Shown: positions 35,263 through 45,878 of the stretch, in pieces | Numbering within the stretch: position 1 is the first letter of the stretch | How the letters are laid out: every line of letters begins with the position of its first letter | From: Sporosarcina sp. P33 | GTDB lineage: Bacteria; Bacillota; Bacilli; Bacillales_A; Planococcaceae | Direction of reading: 5' to 3' | Length of the DNA stretch: 64,000 nucleotides | NCBI RefSeq assembly: GCF_002077155.1 | Contig: NZ_CP015027.1 | Span: 434,001 to 498,000, forward strand | Translations under genes and position numbers: made by a program | Notes under the pieces: model-generated | Databases searched by the model: none | Told to the model about the DNA's origin: nothing | The model's input: only the letters and a program-made list of their open reading frames with translations

Positions 35263-35277
35263 CTTTTGACACCCGGA

Positions 35278-36687
35278 TTATTCTGCTGCAGGCAATTGAA
35301 TGCGAAAAACGGTGCCCACTCCTACTTCACTGTCAACGGAAACCGTGCCATGGTGCGCTTCCACGATGTGTTTTACAATCGCGAGACCTAAACCTGTACC
35401 GCCGGATTCTCTGCTTCTCGCACGATCAATACGATAAAACCGCTCAAACAATCGCGGCAGTTCTGAAGACATAATCCCAATCCCCTGATCGCTGACCGTG
35501 ATCTCCACCTGATCCTGCTCCGCTTTTACCCCGACTGTAATTTCCGTGTTTTCCTGTGAATATGCAATGGCATTGTTTAATAAATTGACCATCACCTGTA
35601 CAAGACGATCGTGATCCGCCGGAATAATCAATTGCTTCGGCATGTTTAATACAATATTCATCTCTTTTTCCAATACTTTTGTCTGAACAATTTTGATCGA
35701 CTGTTTAATAATCTCCACTACATCGACAGACTCATGGCTAATTTCAAAACTTCCGCTTTCCAGGCTCGATAGCCGCAATAAATCTTCAATTAATAATTGC
35801 AGCCGGTTACTTTCTTTATACATGATCTGCAAGAAATCCCGCGTAAGCGCCGGATCATCCACCGCGCCGTCCAGAAGCATCTCAGAGAAACCTTTTATCG
35901 AAGTGACCGGCGTTTTCAGTTCATGCGAAACATTCGCCACAAAATCTTTGCGCACTTGTTCCAGCCGGATCAGCTTGGTAATGTCATGCATGATAATAAC
36001 AATTCCGAGCCAATTGCCGTTTTCCCCAATAACTGGCGCACCATACACTTCCAAGTGGCAAATTCCTTCATCAGTGAGTATCTGTGATTGAAAAGAGCGA
36101 ACTTCTTCTGTCAGGAATATCGCTTCAATTTCTTCCTCAATATCCGAAGGCAGTCCGATATCTTTATACGTTTTGCCCATCAGCTTTTCCCCATCGCGCT
36201 GAAACGTCTCTTCAAATACCCGGTTGACCAAATTGACGGCGCCTTGTCTGCCGAACATCAGCAGGCTGCTCCCGATACTGCTGACCAGCGTTTTCAAGCG
36301 TTCCTGCTCCATTGCACGCTGAGCAGAATTCCCTTGCAGCTTTTGAGCGATTTGATTGATCTCGTTAGTCAGCTGCTGATGTAATGCACTGTCTTCCAAA
36401 TGAGCCCGGGCTACATAATTCCCCTGTGCCAGCTGGTGAGTTATATCGGCGAAATGATCGATTGGCTGCGCAAACTGCTGAAGTATTTTTGCCATCACGA
36501 ACATCATGACAATGAATGCCAAAACGAGCGTGAACAGCAAGTAGACCCAATACGTCTGCTGAATGACCGGTTCCACCTCATCCGCGAATAAATGAAAAAA
36601 TTGTCCTAAGATGATTCCCAGCACAATTAAAAGAATGGATAAAATAACTGCGGAAGCTGCTAAGAGTTTTGAATAATAGTTCTTCAT
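35278..36687 (-). CDS. phoR: Sensor histidine kinase PhoR
   Basis: A 469-residue membrane kinase paired with PhoP. It has TM1 (about 9-31), a loop of only about 15 residues, TM2 (about 47-66), HAMP (about 67-120), PAS (about 130-235), HisKA with the phosphorylated histidine in NVSHELKTP (H255), and HATPase with N, G1 (DQGIGI), F and G2 (GTGLGLAI) boxes. B. subtilis PhoR is about 110 residues longer because of an extracytoplasmic sensor domain that is absent here; sensing through the membrane, PAS domain or Pst is more likely. GGGGAG precedes the ATG. It is cotranscribed with phoP and the MaoC-like gene. Confidence 0.92.
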   Translation of the reverse strand: MKNYYSKLLAASAVILSILLIVLGIILGQFFHLFADEVEPVIQQTYWVYLLFTLVLAFIVMMFVMAKILQQFAQPIDHFADITHQLAQGNYVARAHLEDSALHQQLTNEINQIAQKLQGNSAQRAMEQERLKTLVSSIGSSLLMFGRQGAVNLVNRVFEETFQRDGEKLMGKTYKDIGLPSDIEEEIEAIFLTEEVRSFQSQILTDEGICHLEVYGAPVIGENGNWLGIVIIMHDITKLIRLEQVRKDFVANVSHELKTPVTSIKGFSEMLLDGAVDDPALTRDFLQIMYKESNRLQLLIEDLLRLSSLESGSFEISHESVDVVEIIKQSIKIVQTKVLEKEMNIVLNMPKQLIIPADHDRLVQVMVNLLNNAIAYSQENTEITVGVKAEQDQVEITVSDQGIGIMSSELPRLFERFYRIDRARSRESGGTGLGLAIVKHIVEAHHGTVSVDSEVGVGTVFRIQLPAAE

Positions 36688-36693
36688 CTTGTT

Positions 36694-37389
36694 TTACTCC
36701 CCAAATTTATAGCCCACGCCTCTCATCGTTTTGATATAACGCGGCTTTCTAGTATTTTCTTCGATTTTATCCCGCAGATGACTGACATGCACATCGACGA
36801 TTCTCGTGTCCCCCGCAAAATCATAATTCCATACAGCCTGAAGAAGCTGATCACGGGTGAACACCCGATTCGGATTTTTCATGAAATAGACGAGCAGTTC
36901 AAATTCTTTCGGCGTGAATTCAAGCCGCTCCTTATCCAAATAGACTTCCAGCCGTTCTGGATACACTGTCAGCTGGCCTGAAACAAGCACTTTCTCATTG
37001 GATTGCCCGCGTTCACCAGTACGCCGCAGAACTGCCCGTACCCTCGCAGCGACTTCCCGGGGGCTGAATGGCTTTGTCATATAATCATCGGCACCCATCT
37101 CTAAACCGACGATTTTATCCATCTCCTCCCCTTTGGCAGTCAGCATAATAATCGGTGTTTCAATGTTTTGCTTTCTGAGCATCCGGCATACTTCTAACCC
37201 GTCTATTTTCGGCAGCATTAAATCGAGAACAATCAAATCCGGCTGTTCATCCAGCACTTTTTCCAGAGCCTCTTCACCGTCAACTGCCAGAATGGTATCA
37301 AAGTTTGCTTGCTGCAGTGTAATAGCAAGCAATTTTTGAATGGACTCTTCATCTTCAACAATCAGAATTTTATGCTGTTTAGTTTCCAT
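36694..37389 (-). CDS. phoP: Phosphate response regulator PhoP
   Basis: A 231-residue OmpR/PhoB-family regulator. The receiver domain has ED pair, phospho-acceptor D56 in IVLDLMLP, TAKG and TKPFSP; the winged-helix domain has LEFTPKEFELL and TMRGVGYKF. I chose the ATG preceded by AAAGGA; it gives METKQHKIL and overlaps the end of the preceding MaoC-like gene by 11 bases, suggesting coupling. PhoR lies directly downstream. It is closely related to, but clearly distinct from, the lone regulator next to pstS. Confidence 0.93.
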   Translation of the reverse strand: METKQHKILIVEDEESIQKLLAITLQQANFDTILAVDGEEALEKVLDEQPDLIVLDLMLPKIDGLEVCRMLRKQNIETPIIMLTAKGEEMDKIVGLEMGADDYMTKPFSPREVAARVRAVLRRTGERGQSNEKVLVSGQLTVYPERLEVYLDKERLEFTPKEFELLVYFMKNPNRVFTRDQLLQAVWNYDFAGDTRIVDVHVSHLRDKIEENTRKPRYIKTMRGVGYKFGE

Positions 37390-37861
37390 CTGCCGAATCC
37401 TTTGGTTTGCTGACATCAGCTGGCTTCTGCGGCGCTACGACGACCACTTCTCCGCTCATGATCCGCTCGCCTTCTTCATCTGTGGCGTCCACTTGAATAG
37501 TTACTTGATTTGACGCCGGATCGAGTTTCGTAATTTCCAGGATGAATTCCACAATGGCATAATGATAAACAGGCTTTGGGAAATGGAGCTGCTGATTAAT
37601 AATGTGCGCGCCGGGACCCGGCATATGTTTGGATATCGCCGCGGTCACAATACCTGTCAGCATAATCGGAGGGACAATAGGCTGTCCATAAATGGTCTCT
37701 GCGGCATAGTCATGCTGCAAATACAGCGGATTCGCATCGTTTGTCAGTCCCAGATACAGCATCAAGTCTTTATCTTCAATTTTTTCCGTGAGGTGCAGCC
37801 TTTCCCCCACCTCTAACTTCGATATATCTTTACCTATGGATTTTCGTTTGCTTTTTAACAA
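37379..37861 (-). CDS. MaoC-like hot-dog-fold protein
   Basis: A 160-residue protein of the MaoC/R-specific enoyl-CoA hydratase superfamily. The hydratase segment is recognisable as LTNDANPLYLQHDYA (about 38-52; D and H at the family catalytic positions, with N-P-L in place of the usual N-P-I/V-H), followed by GQPIVPPIMLTG. The start is a TTG with GGAGGG upstream. The C-terminus is a lysine/proline-rich tail overlapping phoP. Genes between mdh and phoP are not found in B. subtilis. An acyl-CoA hydratase function is possible; a role linked to phosphate control is not shown by the sequence. Confidence 0.75.
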   Translation of the reverse strand: MLKSKRKSIGKDISKLEVGERLHLTEKIEDKDLMLYLGLTNDANPLYLQHDYAAETIYGQPIVPPIMLTGIVTAAISKHMPGPGAHIINQQLHFPKPVYHYAIVEFILEITKLDPASNQVTIQVDATDEEGERIMSGEVVVVAPQKPADVSKPKDSADGN

Positions 37862-37924
37862 TATAATCCCTCCTGTAGTTGTGTACATGTGAATGAAAAA
37901 GCTGAAAATTACTTCAATAAGTAA

Positions 37925-37933
37925 ATTATAACA
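37925..37933 (-). promoter_or_regulatory. Extended -10 ahead of the MaoC-phoP-phoR unit
   Basis: The minus strand has TG-T-TATAAT about 60 bases before the MaoC-like start codon. No 11-base-spaced Pho hexamers are visible here. Confidence 0.5.
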
Positions 37934-37962
37934 ACCCACTGGTGAAAAATCGAGTTACACTA

Positions 37963-37996
37963 AAAAATCGGCCAGCTCCATAGCTGACCGATTTGC
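37963..37996 (-). terminator. Terminator of citZ-icd-mdh
   Basis: AAATCGGTCAGCT pairs with AGCTGGCCGATTT around a four-base loop, followed by TTT on the minus strand. Confidence 0.8.
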
Positions 37997-38007
37997 AGAA
38001 TACAAAG

Positions 38008-38946
38008 TTATGCAAGAACATTCATCACAGCACGCACTGAATCCGCGGACTTTTCAAGCCCGGTTTTCTCAGCGTCTGTTAATTCAAGTTCAATGATTTT
38101 TTCAATACCGCCTGCACCTAAGACAGTCGGCACACCTAAATAAATACCATTCATGCCGTATTCGCCTTCAAGATATGCGATAGAAGGCAGCACACGTTTT
38201 TGGTCTTTCAATATGGCTTCCGTCATTTCCACTAAAGCAGCGGCCGGTGCATAATAAGCAGAGCCGTTCCCTAACAGGTTGACGATTTCCGCTCCGCCTT
38301 TACGTGTGCGTTCCACGATTTCTTCCAAACGGCCGGACGGGATTAAATTTTCAAGAGGAACGCCTCCCGCAGTAGAATAGCGCACAAGAGGGACCATATC
38401 ATCCCCGTGGCCGCCGAGGACAAACCCTGTCACGTCTTTCACTGACAGATTCAGTTCCTGTGCTACAAACGTGCGGAAACGCGCTGTATCCAGTACGCCT
38501 GATTGGCCGATGACACGCTCTTTCGGAAACCCGGACTCTTTGTATACCGTATAAGTCATTGCGTCGACAGGATTCGTCAGAACAATAATCTTTGTATCCG
38601 GTGAGTACTTGACGATTTCAGCAGTCACTGATTTCATTACTTTTTGATTTGTCTGTACTAAGTCGTCACGGCTCATTCCTGGTTTGCGTGCAATGCCCGC
38701 GGTAATGACGACTACGTCGGAATCCTTCGTGTCCTCATAATTCGATGTGCCGGTAATCGCAGCATCAAACCCCTGAACCGGACCAGCTTCCAACATGTCC
38801 AAAGCTTTGCCTTTCGTCGGATTTTCCATAGCTGGAATATCCACGATCACGACATCGCAAAGTTCTTTTTGAGCTAAAAGGAATGCAGTTGTTGCTCCAG
38901 TAAAACCAGATCCTATAACCGATACTTTTTTACGCTTCAATGACAT
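38008..38946 (-). CDS. mdh: Malate dehydrogenase (LDH-like)
   Basis: A 312-residue NAD-dependent enzyme interconverting malate and oxaloacetate. The dinucleotide motif is [14 protein letters not shown] (about 8-21), with GSGFTG in place of the usual GAGFTG. The substrate arginines lie in [11 protein letters not shown] and the catalytic histidine in [20 protein letters not shown] stands six bases before the ATG; an upstream in-frame start lacks a site. It is last in citZ-icd-mdh, the same order as in B. subtilis. Confidence 0.96.
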   Translation of the reverse strand: MSLKRKKVSVIGSGFTGATTAFLLAQKELCDVVIVDIPAMENPTKGKALDMLEAGPVQGFDAAITGTSNYEDTKDSDVVVITAGIARKPGMSRDDLVQTNQKVMKSVTAEIVKYSPDTKIIVLTNPVDAMTYTVYKESGFPKERVIGQSGVLDTARFRTFVAQELNLSVKDVTGFVLGGHGDDMVPLVRYSTAGGVPLENLIPSGRLEEIVERTRKGGAEIVNLLGNGSAYYAPAAALVEMTEAILKDQKRVLPSIAYLEGEYGMNGIYLGVPTVLGAGGIEKIIELELTDAEKTGLEKSADSVRAVMNVLA

Positions 38947-38980
38947 GTAAAACTCCCCTTTTTCAGAACAATATAGTAGA

Positions 38981-39006
38981 AAGAGAGGGATTTTCATCCC
39001 TCTCTC
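38981..39006 (-). terminator. Intercistronic hairpin between icd and mdh
   Basis: AGAGAGGGA and its complement flank a short loop on the minus strand, followed by TTTC. It may lower or process the transcript between icd and mdh. Confidence 0.55.
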
Positions 39007-39015
39007 GTCAGTCTC

Positions 39016-40284
39016 TTATAGGTTTTCGATTAATGCATCAGCGAATCCGGAAGTGCTAACTTCTGTCGCATTGTCCATTAGACGTGCGAAGTCGTATGTC
39101 ACTACTTTTGACGCGATAGTTTTCTCGATGGAAGCAGTGATTAGATCAGCTGCTTCGTTCCAGCCAAGGTGCTGAAGCATCATAACACCTGAAAGCAATA
39201 CGGATGAAGGGTTAACTTTATCCAATCCTGCATACTTCGGTGCTGTACCGTGAGTTGCTTCAAAGATCGCATGTCCAGACTCGTAGTTAATGTTCGCTCC
39301 CGGTGCAATTCCGATTCCGCCTACTTGCGCAGCAAGTGCGTCAGAAACGTAGTCACCGTTCAAGTTCATTGTAACTACTACATCGAACTCTTTTGGACGT
39401 GTCAGGATTTGTTGCAGGAAGATATCAGCAATTGCATCTTTAACGATGATTTTGCCTGCAGCTTCTGCATCAGATTGCGCTTTATTAGCAGCATCTGTTC
39501 CTTCAGCATCTTTAATACGGTCATATTCTTTCCATGTGAATACTTTGTCGCCGAATTCTTCTTCAGCCAACTCGTAAGCCCAGTTTGCGAATGCGCCTTC
39601 TGTGAACTTCATGATGTTTCCTTTGTGTACAATCGTCAAAGACTTACGGCCTTCACTGATTGTATAATTTAACGCTGAACGTACAATACGCTTTGTACCT
39701 TCTTCAGAAATCGGTTTAATACCAAGACCTGAAGTTTCAGGGAAACGAATATTTTTAACGCCTAACTCAGTTTGAAGGAAGTTAACTAATTTCTTTACTT
39801 CGTCAGTACCTTCCTGATACTCGATACCAGCATAGATATCTTCAGTGTTCTCACGGAAAATAACCATGTCACAATCCTCAGGACGTTTCACGGGTGATGG
39901 TACTCCTTCGAAATAACGAACCGGACGCAAGCACGTGTACAGATCTAGTTCCTGACGCAGTGCTACGTTCAATGAACGGAATCCTCCACCGATCGGCGTT
40001 GTAAGAGGTCCTTTAATCGCAATCAGATATTCTTTAATTGTTTCTAGAGTTTCTTTCGGAAGCCAATCACCAGTTTCGTTGAATGCTTTTTCTCCTGCAA
40101 GAACTTCCAGCCAATTAATTTTCTTTTTTCCTTCATAAGCTTTCTCAACTGCTGCTTCGATAACGCGTGAAGCTGCATGCCAAATATCCGGACCTGTTCC
40201 GTCACCTATAATGAAAGGAATTGTTGCGTGATCTGGGACGTTTAAAACACCGTTAGTTACTGTAATCTTTCCATCATTAGCCAT
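39016..40284 (-). CDS. icd: NADP-dependent isocitrate dehydrogenase
   Basis: A 422-residue TCA-cycle enzyme converting isocitrate to 2-oxoglutarate with NADPH. Visible are the substrate-binding [13 protein letters not shown] (phosphorylatable serine region), the tyrosine/lysine pair around the centre (Y in GIEYQEG, K in [12 protein letters not shown]), and [14 protein letters not shown] near the C-terminus. AGGAGG lies nine bases before the chosen ATG. It is the middle gene of citZ-icd-mdh. Confidence 0.97.
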   Translation of the reverse strand: MANDGKITVTNGVLNVPDHATIPFIIGDGTGPDIWHAASRVIEAAVEKAYEGKKKINWLEVLAGEKAFNETGDWLPKETLETIKEYLIAIKGPLTTPIGGGFRSLNVALRQELDLYTCLRPVRYFEGVPSPVKRPEDCDMVIFRENTEDIYAGIEYQEGTDEVKKLVNFLQTELGVKNIRFPETSGLGIKPISEEGTKRIVRSALNYTISEGRKSLTIVHKGNIMKFTEGAFANWAYELAEEEFGDKVFTWKEYDRIKDAEGTDAANKAQSDAEAAGKIIVKDAIADIFLQQILTRPKEFDVVVTMNLNGDYVSDALAAQVGGIGIAPGANINYESGHAIFEATHGTAPKYAGLDKVNPSSVLLSGVMMLQHLGWNEAADLITASIEKTIASKVVTYDFARLMDNATEVSTSGFADALIENL

Positions 40285-40309
40285 TATTGATATCCTCCTG
40301 ATTTCAATA

Positions 40310-40338
40310 TCAGTGGGCCGGTATACGAGATACCGCCC
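40310..40338 (-). other. Intercistronic hairpin between citZ and icd
   Basis: GTGGGGCGGTAT pairs with ATACCGGCCCAC (one G-G mismatch) around a five-base loop. There is no T-run, so it is more likely a processing or stability element than a terminator. Confidence 0.5.
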
Positions 40339-40355
40339 CACGAATTTACTATTTT

Positions 40356-41471
40356 TTATCGTTCATTGATAGGGACATACTTTTGCATGCCTGGTCCTAC
40401 GTACTCTGCACGCGGACGGATCAAGCGGTTGTTTTCGTATTGCTCCAGGATATGTGCAATCCATCCTAAAAAACGAGAAACTGCAAAAATAGGCGTGAAA
40501 ATATCATGATCGATGTCTAATGAATGATATACCGAAGCGGAGTAGAAATCAACATTTGGAGGCAATTTCTTTTCTCCAGTGACAATTGCTTCGATTTTTT
40601 CAGACATATTGTACCACTTTTCTTCACCGCGAAGAGCAGTCAATCGTTTAGACATTTCACGCAAGTGCTTCGCACGCGGGTCACCCTGACGGTATACACG
40701 GTGTCCGAAGCCCATGATTTTTTCTTTGTTTGCAAGCTTTTCACGAATATAAGATTCTACTTTATCTTCATCGCCGATTTCCATCAGCATATTCATAACC
40801 GCTTCGTTTGCACCGCCGTGCAGTGGGCCTTTGAGTGCGCCAATTGCAGCAGTAACACCAGAATACATATCAGACAGAGTAGCTACACAAACGCGTGCAG
40901 TGAACGTAGATGCGTTCAGCTCGTGGTCTGCATGCAATACAAGTGCTTTGTTGAATGCTTCTTCAGCAATATCAGCAGGCTCTTCCCCAGAAAGCATGTA
41001 AAGGAAGTTTGCCGCATAGCTTAAACCTTTTTTAGGCGCCACAGGCTCTTGTCCTTTTCTGATACGTGCGAATGCTGTTACAACAGTTGCAACTTTCGCC
41101 TGAAGCTTAACTGCCTTTTTGTAGTTCTCTTCAGGTGACATATCTTCCGCTTTGTCGTCGTATAATCCTAGAAGTGAGATTGCTGTGCGAAGTGCTGCCA
41201 TTGGGTGCACTTTGTCGATTGGGTACGTTTTGAAGTGGTCGATAACCCCTTGTGGAATTTCTGCGTTATCTTCTAATTGCTGCTTCAATTCAGCAAGTTC
41301 TTCTGCATTTGGCAGACGCTTGTGCCACAGAAGATAGACAACCTCTTCAAAACTAGCATTTTCCGCCAAGTCATCGATGCCGTATCCTACGTATGTAAGA
41401 GTGTCATCGATAATGGAACTGATTTGTGATTGTGCTGCAACGATACCTTCCAATCCTTTTGTTGCTGTCAT
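40356..41471 (-). CDS. citZ: Citrate synthase
   Basis: A 371-residue type I-like citrate synthase condensing oxaloacetate with acetyl-CoA. The catalytic residues appear as H in [12 protein letters not shown] in [17 protein letters not shown] and D in [16 protein letters not shown] precedes the ATG. It heads citZ-icd-mdh. The promoter carries a CcpA-type cre right at the predicted start site, which fits catabolite repression of this operon in B. subtilis. Confidence 0.97.
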   Translation of the reverse strand: MTATKGLEGIVAAQSQISSIIDDTLTYVGYGIDDLAENASFEEVVYLLWHKRLPNAEELAELKQQLEDNAEIPQGVIDHFKTYPIDKVHPMAALRTAISLLGLYDDKAEDMSPEENYKKAVKLQAKVATVVTAFARIRKGQEPVAPKKGLSYAANFLYMLSGEEPADIAEEAFNKALVLHADHELNASTFTARVCVATLSDMYSGVTAAIGALKGPLHGGANEAVMNMLMEIGDEDKVESYIREKLANKEKIMGFGHRVYRQGDPRAKHLREMSKRLTALRGEEKWYNMSEKIEAIVTGEKKLPPNVDFYSASVYHSLDIDHDIFTPIFAVSRFLGWIAHILEQYENNRLIRPRAEYVGPGMQKYVPINER

Positions 41472-41553
41472 GATATTCTCTCCTTCTTCCCAGTTTGGCC
41501 ACCCTCTGAAGCGGAGTGCGGAGTGATGACCATCTGCTTAATTATATTTTTAT

Positions 41554-41567
41554 CTAAAACGCTTACA
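41554..41567 (-). promoter_or_regulatory. Candidate cre (CcpA site) at citZ
   Basis: The minus strand reads TGTAAGCGTTTTAG, which matches TGWAARCGYTWNCW at 12 of 14 positions and lies at about +1 to +14 of the predicted transcript. Confidence 0.65.
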
Positions 41568-41573
41568 AAGTCC

Positions 41574-41601
41574 ATTATAGCAACTTTTCCGATTTTGTGA
41601 A
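41574..41601 (-). promoter_or_regulatory. Promoter of citZ-icd-mdh
   Basis: TTCACA, 16 bases, TATAAT on the minus strand. Confidence 0.7.
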
Positions 41602-41654
41602 TGGTTAATAACTATTTTTGTTTATATTTACTAGAAAGGAATGGGCAAATCCAT

Positions 41655-42620
41655 ATGATATCCTTCGACTCAAAACGTTTGCAAACCTATTCACGCCAAT
41701 GGCTGCCTGCTATATTGATCGTTCTTTTCTTGGTGGTAATTCCGCCTGTCGGATTTGCGATTGTTTTTGCTTTCTTTACTGCTCCGCTCATGAATTCCCT
41801 GATTTCCCTTACAAAGCTTCCTGCTTTTTTAGCTGCTTTACTCATAATGGGAATGCTCGCCTCTTTAGTATACACCTTCTTGTTACTATCAATCAATGGA
41901 TTGATTTCTGTCATCTGGACAATGGAAGATCAATTGGGGCTGATCATTGAGATGATGGATAGCAGAGGGTGGAACTTGCATGCAGCAGCCGAGCAATTTA
42001 TCCAGTCGAGTCATGATGCAATGGATGGGATACTGAACTTTCTGCAAAAAATCTTTCAGTCGATTTTCAGCATATTTCTATTTATCATTGCTTATTTTTT
42101 CTCTCTGCGGGAAAGTGCAACAAACCGGTTTTGGTTTTTAGTGTACTTTCCTTCAGACTTCAGACAGTTCGCCAGACGCATTTTTGATAAGTCAAGCCGC
42201 CTGATGGGTCATTTCTTCTCGGTTCAGATCCGTCTTTTTTTCATTACCTTTGTGCTTATGACGATTGGATTCTGGTTACTGGATTTCGAGTCTTTTCTCA
42301 CAAAAGCTTTTTTGATTTCAATGGTCGACAGCATCCCATTTCTCGGAATCGGGCTGGTTTTTCTGCCGATGATTGCATTTTCCTTCTATATTGATGACAT
42401 GTATTCTGCTGTCGGTTTATTAGTTTTGTATATCGTTTTGCTTGTCACCAGACAGATGACTGAATCACTTTTATGGGCCCATACATTCAAACTGCGCACG
42501 GTACATTCTTTCATTATTACCGCTTGCGCCGTTTATTTGTTTGGCATCTACGGTATTTTATTTTTGCCGTTCTTCTTATTCATTGCCTTAAAAGTCAAAG
42601 AACATCCCACATTTACATGA
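41655..42620 (+). CDS. AI-2E family membrane protein, YtvI-like
   Basis: A protein of about 321 residues with seven to eight hydrophobic helices in the AI-2E/DUF20 arrangement: two helix pairs at the N-terminus, an amphipathic central region (about 90-150), and the C-terminal SMVDSIPFLGIG motif with following helices. In B. subtilis ytvI occupies the same place between citZ and fxsA/pyk and is called a sporulation membrane protein. Transport substrate unknown. The start is uncertain: the chosen ATG has only a distant AAAGGA, and a longer in-frame ATG lies at 41601. The 3' end overlaps the converging fxsA stop codon by eight bases. Confidence 0.78.
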   Translation: MISFDSKRLQTYSRQWLPAILIVLFLVVIPPVGFAIVFAFFTAPLMNSLISLTKLPAFLAALLIMGMLASLVYTFLLLSINGLISVIWTMEDQLGLIIEMMDSRGWNLHAAAEQFIQSSHDAMDGILNFLQKIFQSIFSIFLFIIAYFFSLRESATNRFWFLVYFPSDFRQFARRIFDKSSRLMGHFFSVQIRLFFITFVLMTIGFWLLDFESFLTKAFLISMVDSIPFLGIGLVFLPMIAFSFYIDDMYSAVGLLVLYIVLLVTRQMTESLLWAHTFKLRTVHSFIITACAVYLFGIYGILFLPFFLFIALKVKEHPTFT

Positions 42621-42996
42621 CACGAATTTGTCCGCTGCGGATTTTATTGTAGATCCATTTGACAATAAACGGATACAGTATTTTACGGGGTCCGCCAAAC
42701 AGCAGCAATAAACCAGCAATATCCGTAATAAATCCAGGCATTAATAATAATAACCCGCCCAGTAAAATACAGACGCTGTCTACGAGAGCTTTGCCCGGCG
42801 TCTCCCGGTTAGCCAGGCGGTACTGCAGATCTCGCCATGCACGCAGGCCTTGTTTTTTCGCAAGATATGCACCGCCGATTCCCGTTGCAATGATGATTGT
42901 AATTGTCGGAAGAATTCCGATGGTCTTTCCCGACAGCATCAATACAGCCAGTTCTGCAGTCGGGACAAGGATGAATAATGCTGCTAACCATTTCAT
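42613..42996 (-). CDS. fxsA: FxsA family membrane protein
   Basis: A 127-residue protein with three to four membrane helices and the FxsA features PTAELAVLM near the N-terminus and LLLMPGFITDIAGLLLL in the second half. E. coli FxsA reduces exclusion of phage T7 by the F factor; the role in Bacillales is unknown. GGAGG precedes the ATG and sits immediately after the T-run of the pyk terminator, so expression depends on read-through from pyk. Confidence 0.88.
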   Translation of the reverse strand: MKWLAALFILVPTAELAVLMLSGKTIGILPTITIIIATGIGGAYLAKKQGLRAWRDLQYRLANRETPGKALVDSVCILLGGLLLLMPGFITDIAGLLLLFGGPRKILYPFIVKWIYNKIRSGQIRVM

Positions 42997-43005
42997 ACAG
43001 TAACC

Positions 43006-43048
43006 TCCAAAAAAGACCGCCCTCTCAACGTGAGAATAGCGGTCTTTG
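43006..43048 (-). terminator. Terminator of pfkA-pyk
   Basis: AAAGACCGC pairs with GCGGTCTTT, with an inner CTCA/TGAG stem, followed by TTTTTT on the minus strand. Confidence 0.85.
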
Positions 43049-43053
43049 TGTTT

Positions 43054-44814
43054 TTACAATACTTTTGCGTGACCGTTGTAGATGACTCCGCTTGCTGCGT
43101 CCATTGTAATGTCACTGCCATTTTTAATAATTGATGTAATGTTCTCGGCACCTACGATTACAGGTATGCCTAAACTCAATCCCACCACTGCCGCATGGCT
43201 GGTCAATCCGCCAGTTTCTGTGATGATGCCCGCACATCGCTCAAGTGCCGCATACATGTCACGGTCAGTAGACTGGGTGACGATGATATCGCCTTCTGTC
43301 ACTTGCGTCAGCGCTTCCTGTGAGGACTTGATGACCTTCGCTTTACCGAATGCAACATTTTTGCCGATTCCCTGTCCGCGCCCGATCAAATCGCCGATAA
43401 CATGCAGCTTCATCAAGTTTGTCGTGCCCGCTTTACCAACTGGCACGCCCGCAGTGATGATCACTACATCACCGTGTGTGACGTATTGATGTTTTACACT
43501 TTCTTCAACTGATTCCTGAAGAATTCCATCGATGTCTAAAGCTTTTTTGCCGACGATAGGATAGACGCCCCAGACCAGTGTCAGCTTATTAGAGATCATT
43601 TCTGAACGTGTCACCGCAATGATCGGAACACCCGGACGGTATTTAGCGATCATAGTAGCTGTCTGTCCGCTTTCAGTTGGCGCCAAAATAGCCTTGACAT
43701 TCAAATTCAAAGCGGTATAAGCAGCGGCTTGTCCAATTGCCTCTGTCAAATTACCTTCTTTTTCTCTCGTTCTTCTGGAAACAACAGAGTGGAAGTCCAT
43801 TGATTCTTCGGTGGACAACGCAATTTTACACATAACGTTCACTGATTCCACCGGGTATAATCCGGCAGCTGTCTCGCCTGAAAGCATGACCGCGTCAGAA
43901 CCGTCTAAAATCGCATTGGCAACATCACTTGACTCCGCACGTGTCGGGCGCGGGTTTCTTTGCATAGAATCCAGCATCTGAGTCGCTGTAATAACAGGCT
44001 TACCGAATTGGTTACATTTGCGGATCATCGTTTTTTGCACCAGCGGAACTTCTTCTGCAGGAATTTCAACACCCAAGTCCCCGCGCGCAACCATCAGACC
44101 GTCAGATAATTGAAGGATTTCATCCAGATTATCGACACCTTCCTGGTTTTCAATCTTCGGCACGATATGGATGTGACCGCCATTATTCTTTTCGAGTAAT
44201 TCGCGGATTTGAATGACATCACTTGCACGGCGCACAAATGAAGCAGCGATAAAATCGACGCCCTGTTCAATACCGAACAGAATATCTTCTTTGTCCTTAT
44301 CCGTAATTCCCGGCAGCTGCACAGAAACATTCGGCACGTTGACGCCTTTATTGTCTTTTAAAGGGCCTGCGTTGATTACTTTTGTATGAATTAAGCCTTT
44401 TTCGTTATCTTTACCCGTCACTTCCAGTTCAATCAGGCCATCGTCAAGAAGCACGAATGAACCGCGTTCGACGTCATTGATTAGCTTCTCATACGTAACG
44501 GAAAAGACTTGGCTTGTCCCAAGAACTTCCTTCATCGAAATGTCCACTGCCTGTCCTCTCGTTAACTCGATCTGCCCGTCTTCCATTTTATGCGTCCGTA
44601 TTTCAGGACCCTTCGTGTCGAGCAGAATTCCGACCAACTTTCCTTTTTCAGCGGCCGCTTTGCGGATTCGTTCAATACGTACTCTGTGCTCTTCTTGGGT
44701 GCCGTGGGAGAAGTTCAGACGTGCAACGTTCATCCCCGCGTCAATCAGTTTCAGCAATGCCTCATACGATTCACTTGCCGGCCCGATTGTACACACTATT
44801 TTTGTCTTTCTCAC
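43054..44814 (-). CDS. pyk: Pyruvate kinase with C-terminal PEP-utiliser domain
   Basis: A 586-residue glycolytic enzyme making pyruvate and ATP from phosphoenolpyruvate. The barrel domain shows [12 protein letters not shown] at the N-terminus, [10 protein letters not shown] (about 238-247) and the Thr/Arg region TATQMLDSM. An allosteric domain (about 345-470) is followed by an extra phosphohistidine-like domain (about 480-586) with [18 protein letters not shown], as in other Bacillales enzymes. It follows pfkA by 38 bases, forming pfkA-pyk. Confidence 0.97.
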   Translation of the reverse strand: MRKTKIVCTIGPASESYEALLKLIDAGMNVARLNFSHGTQEEHRVRIERIRKAAAEKGKLVGILLDTKGPEIRTHKMEDGQIELTRGQAVDISMKEVLGTSQVFSVTYEKLINDVERGSFVLLDDGLIELEVTGKDNEKGLIHTKVINAGPLKDNKGVNVPNVSVQLPGITDKDKEDILFGIEQGVDFIAASFVRRASDVIQIRELLEKNNGGHIHIVPKIENQEGVDNLDEILQLSDGLMVARGDLGVEIPAEEVPLVQKTMIRKCNQFGKPVITATQMLDSMQRNPRPTRAESSDVANAILDGSDAVMLSGETAAGLYPVESVNVMCKIALSTEESMDFHSVVSRRTREKEGNLTEAIGQAAAYTALNLNVKAILAPTESGQTATMIAKYRPGVPIIAVTRSEMISNKLTLVWGVYPIVGKKALDIDGILQESVEESVKHQYVTHGDVVIITAGVPVGKAGTTNLMKLHVIGDLIGRGQGIGKNVAFGKAKVIKSSQEALTQVTEGDIIVTQSTDRDMYAALERCAGIITETGGLTSHAAVVGLSLGIPVIVGAENITSIIKNGSDITMDAASGVIYNGHAKVL

Positions 44815-44852
44815 TACTTATCGCTCCTCTGCGTCATGTAGACTCTGACTAA

Positions 44853-45833
<981 letters not shown>

Positions 45834-45850
45834 TTACTGTTATGTACGAG

Positions 45851-45878
45851 CAAAAGATGCGGTCGCCCGCATCTTTTA
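45851..45878 (-). terminator. Terminator after accA
   Basis: AAAAGATGCGG pairs with CCGCATCTTTT around a four-base loop, starting in the accA stop codon; a TTTT tract follows. The space to pfkA is too short for a clear separate promoter, so partial read-through is likely. Confidence 0.7.

Noticed and set aside
37862-37924. TTCACA/TACACA repeats before the MaoC-phoP unit as a Pho box
   Set aside because: The hexamers are about eight bases apart, not 11, and lie in the leader downstream of the -10.
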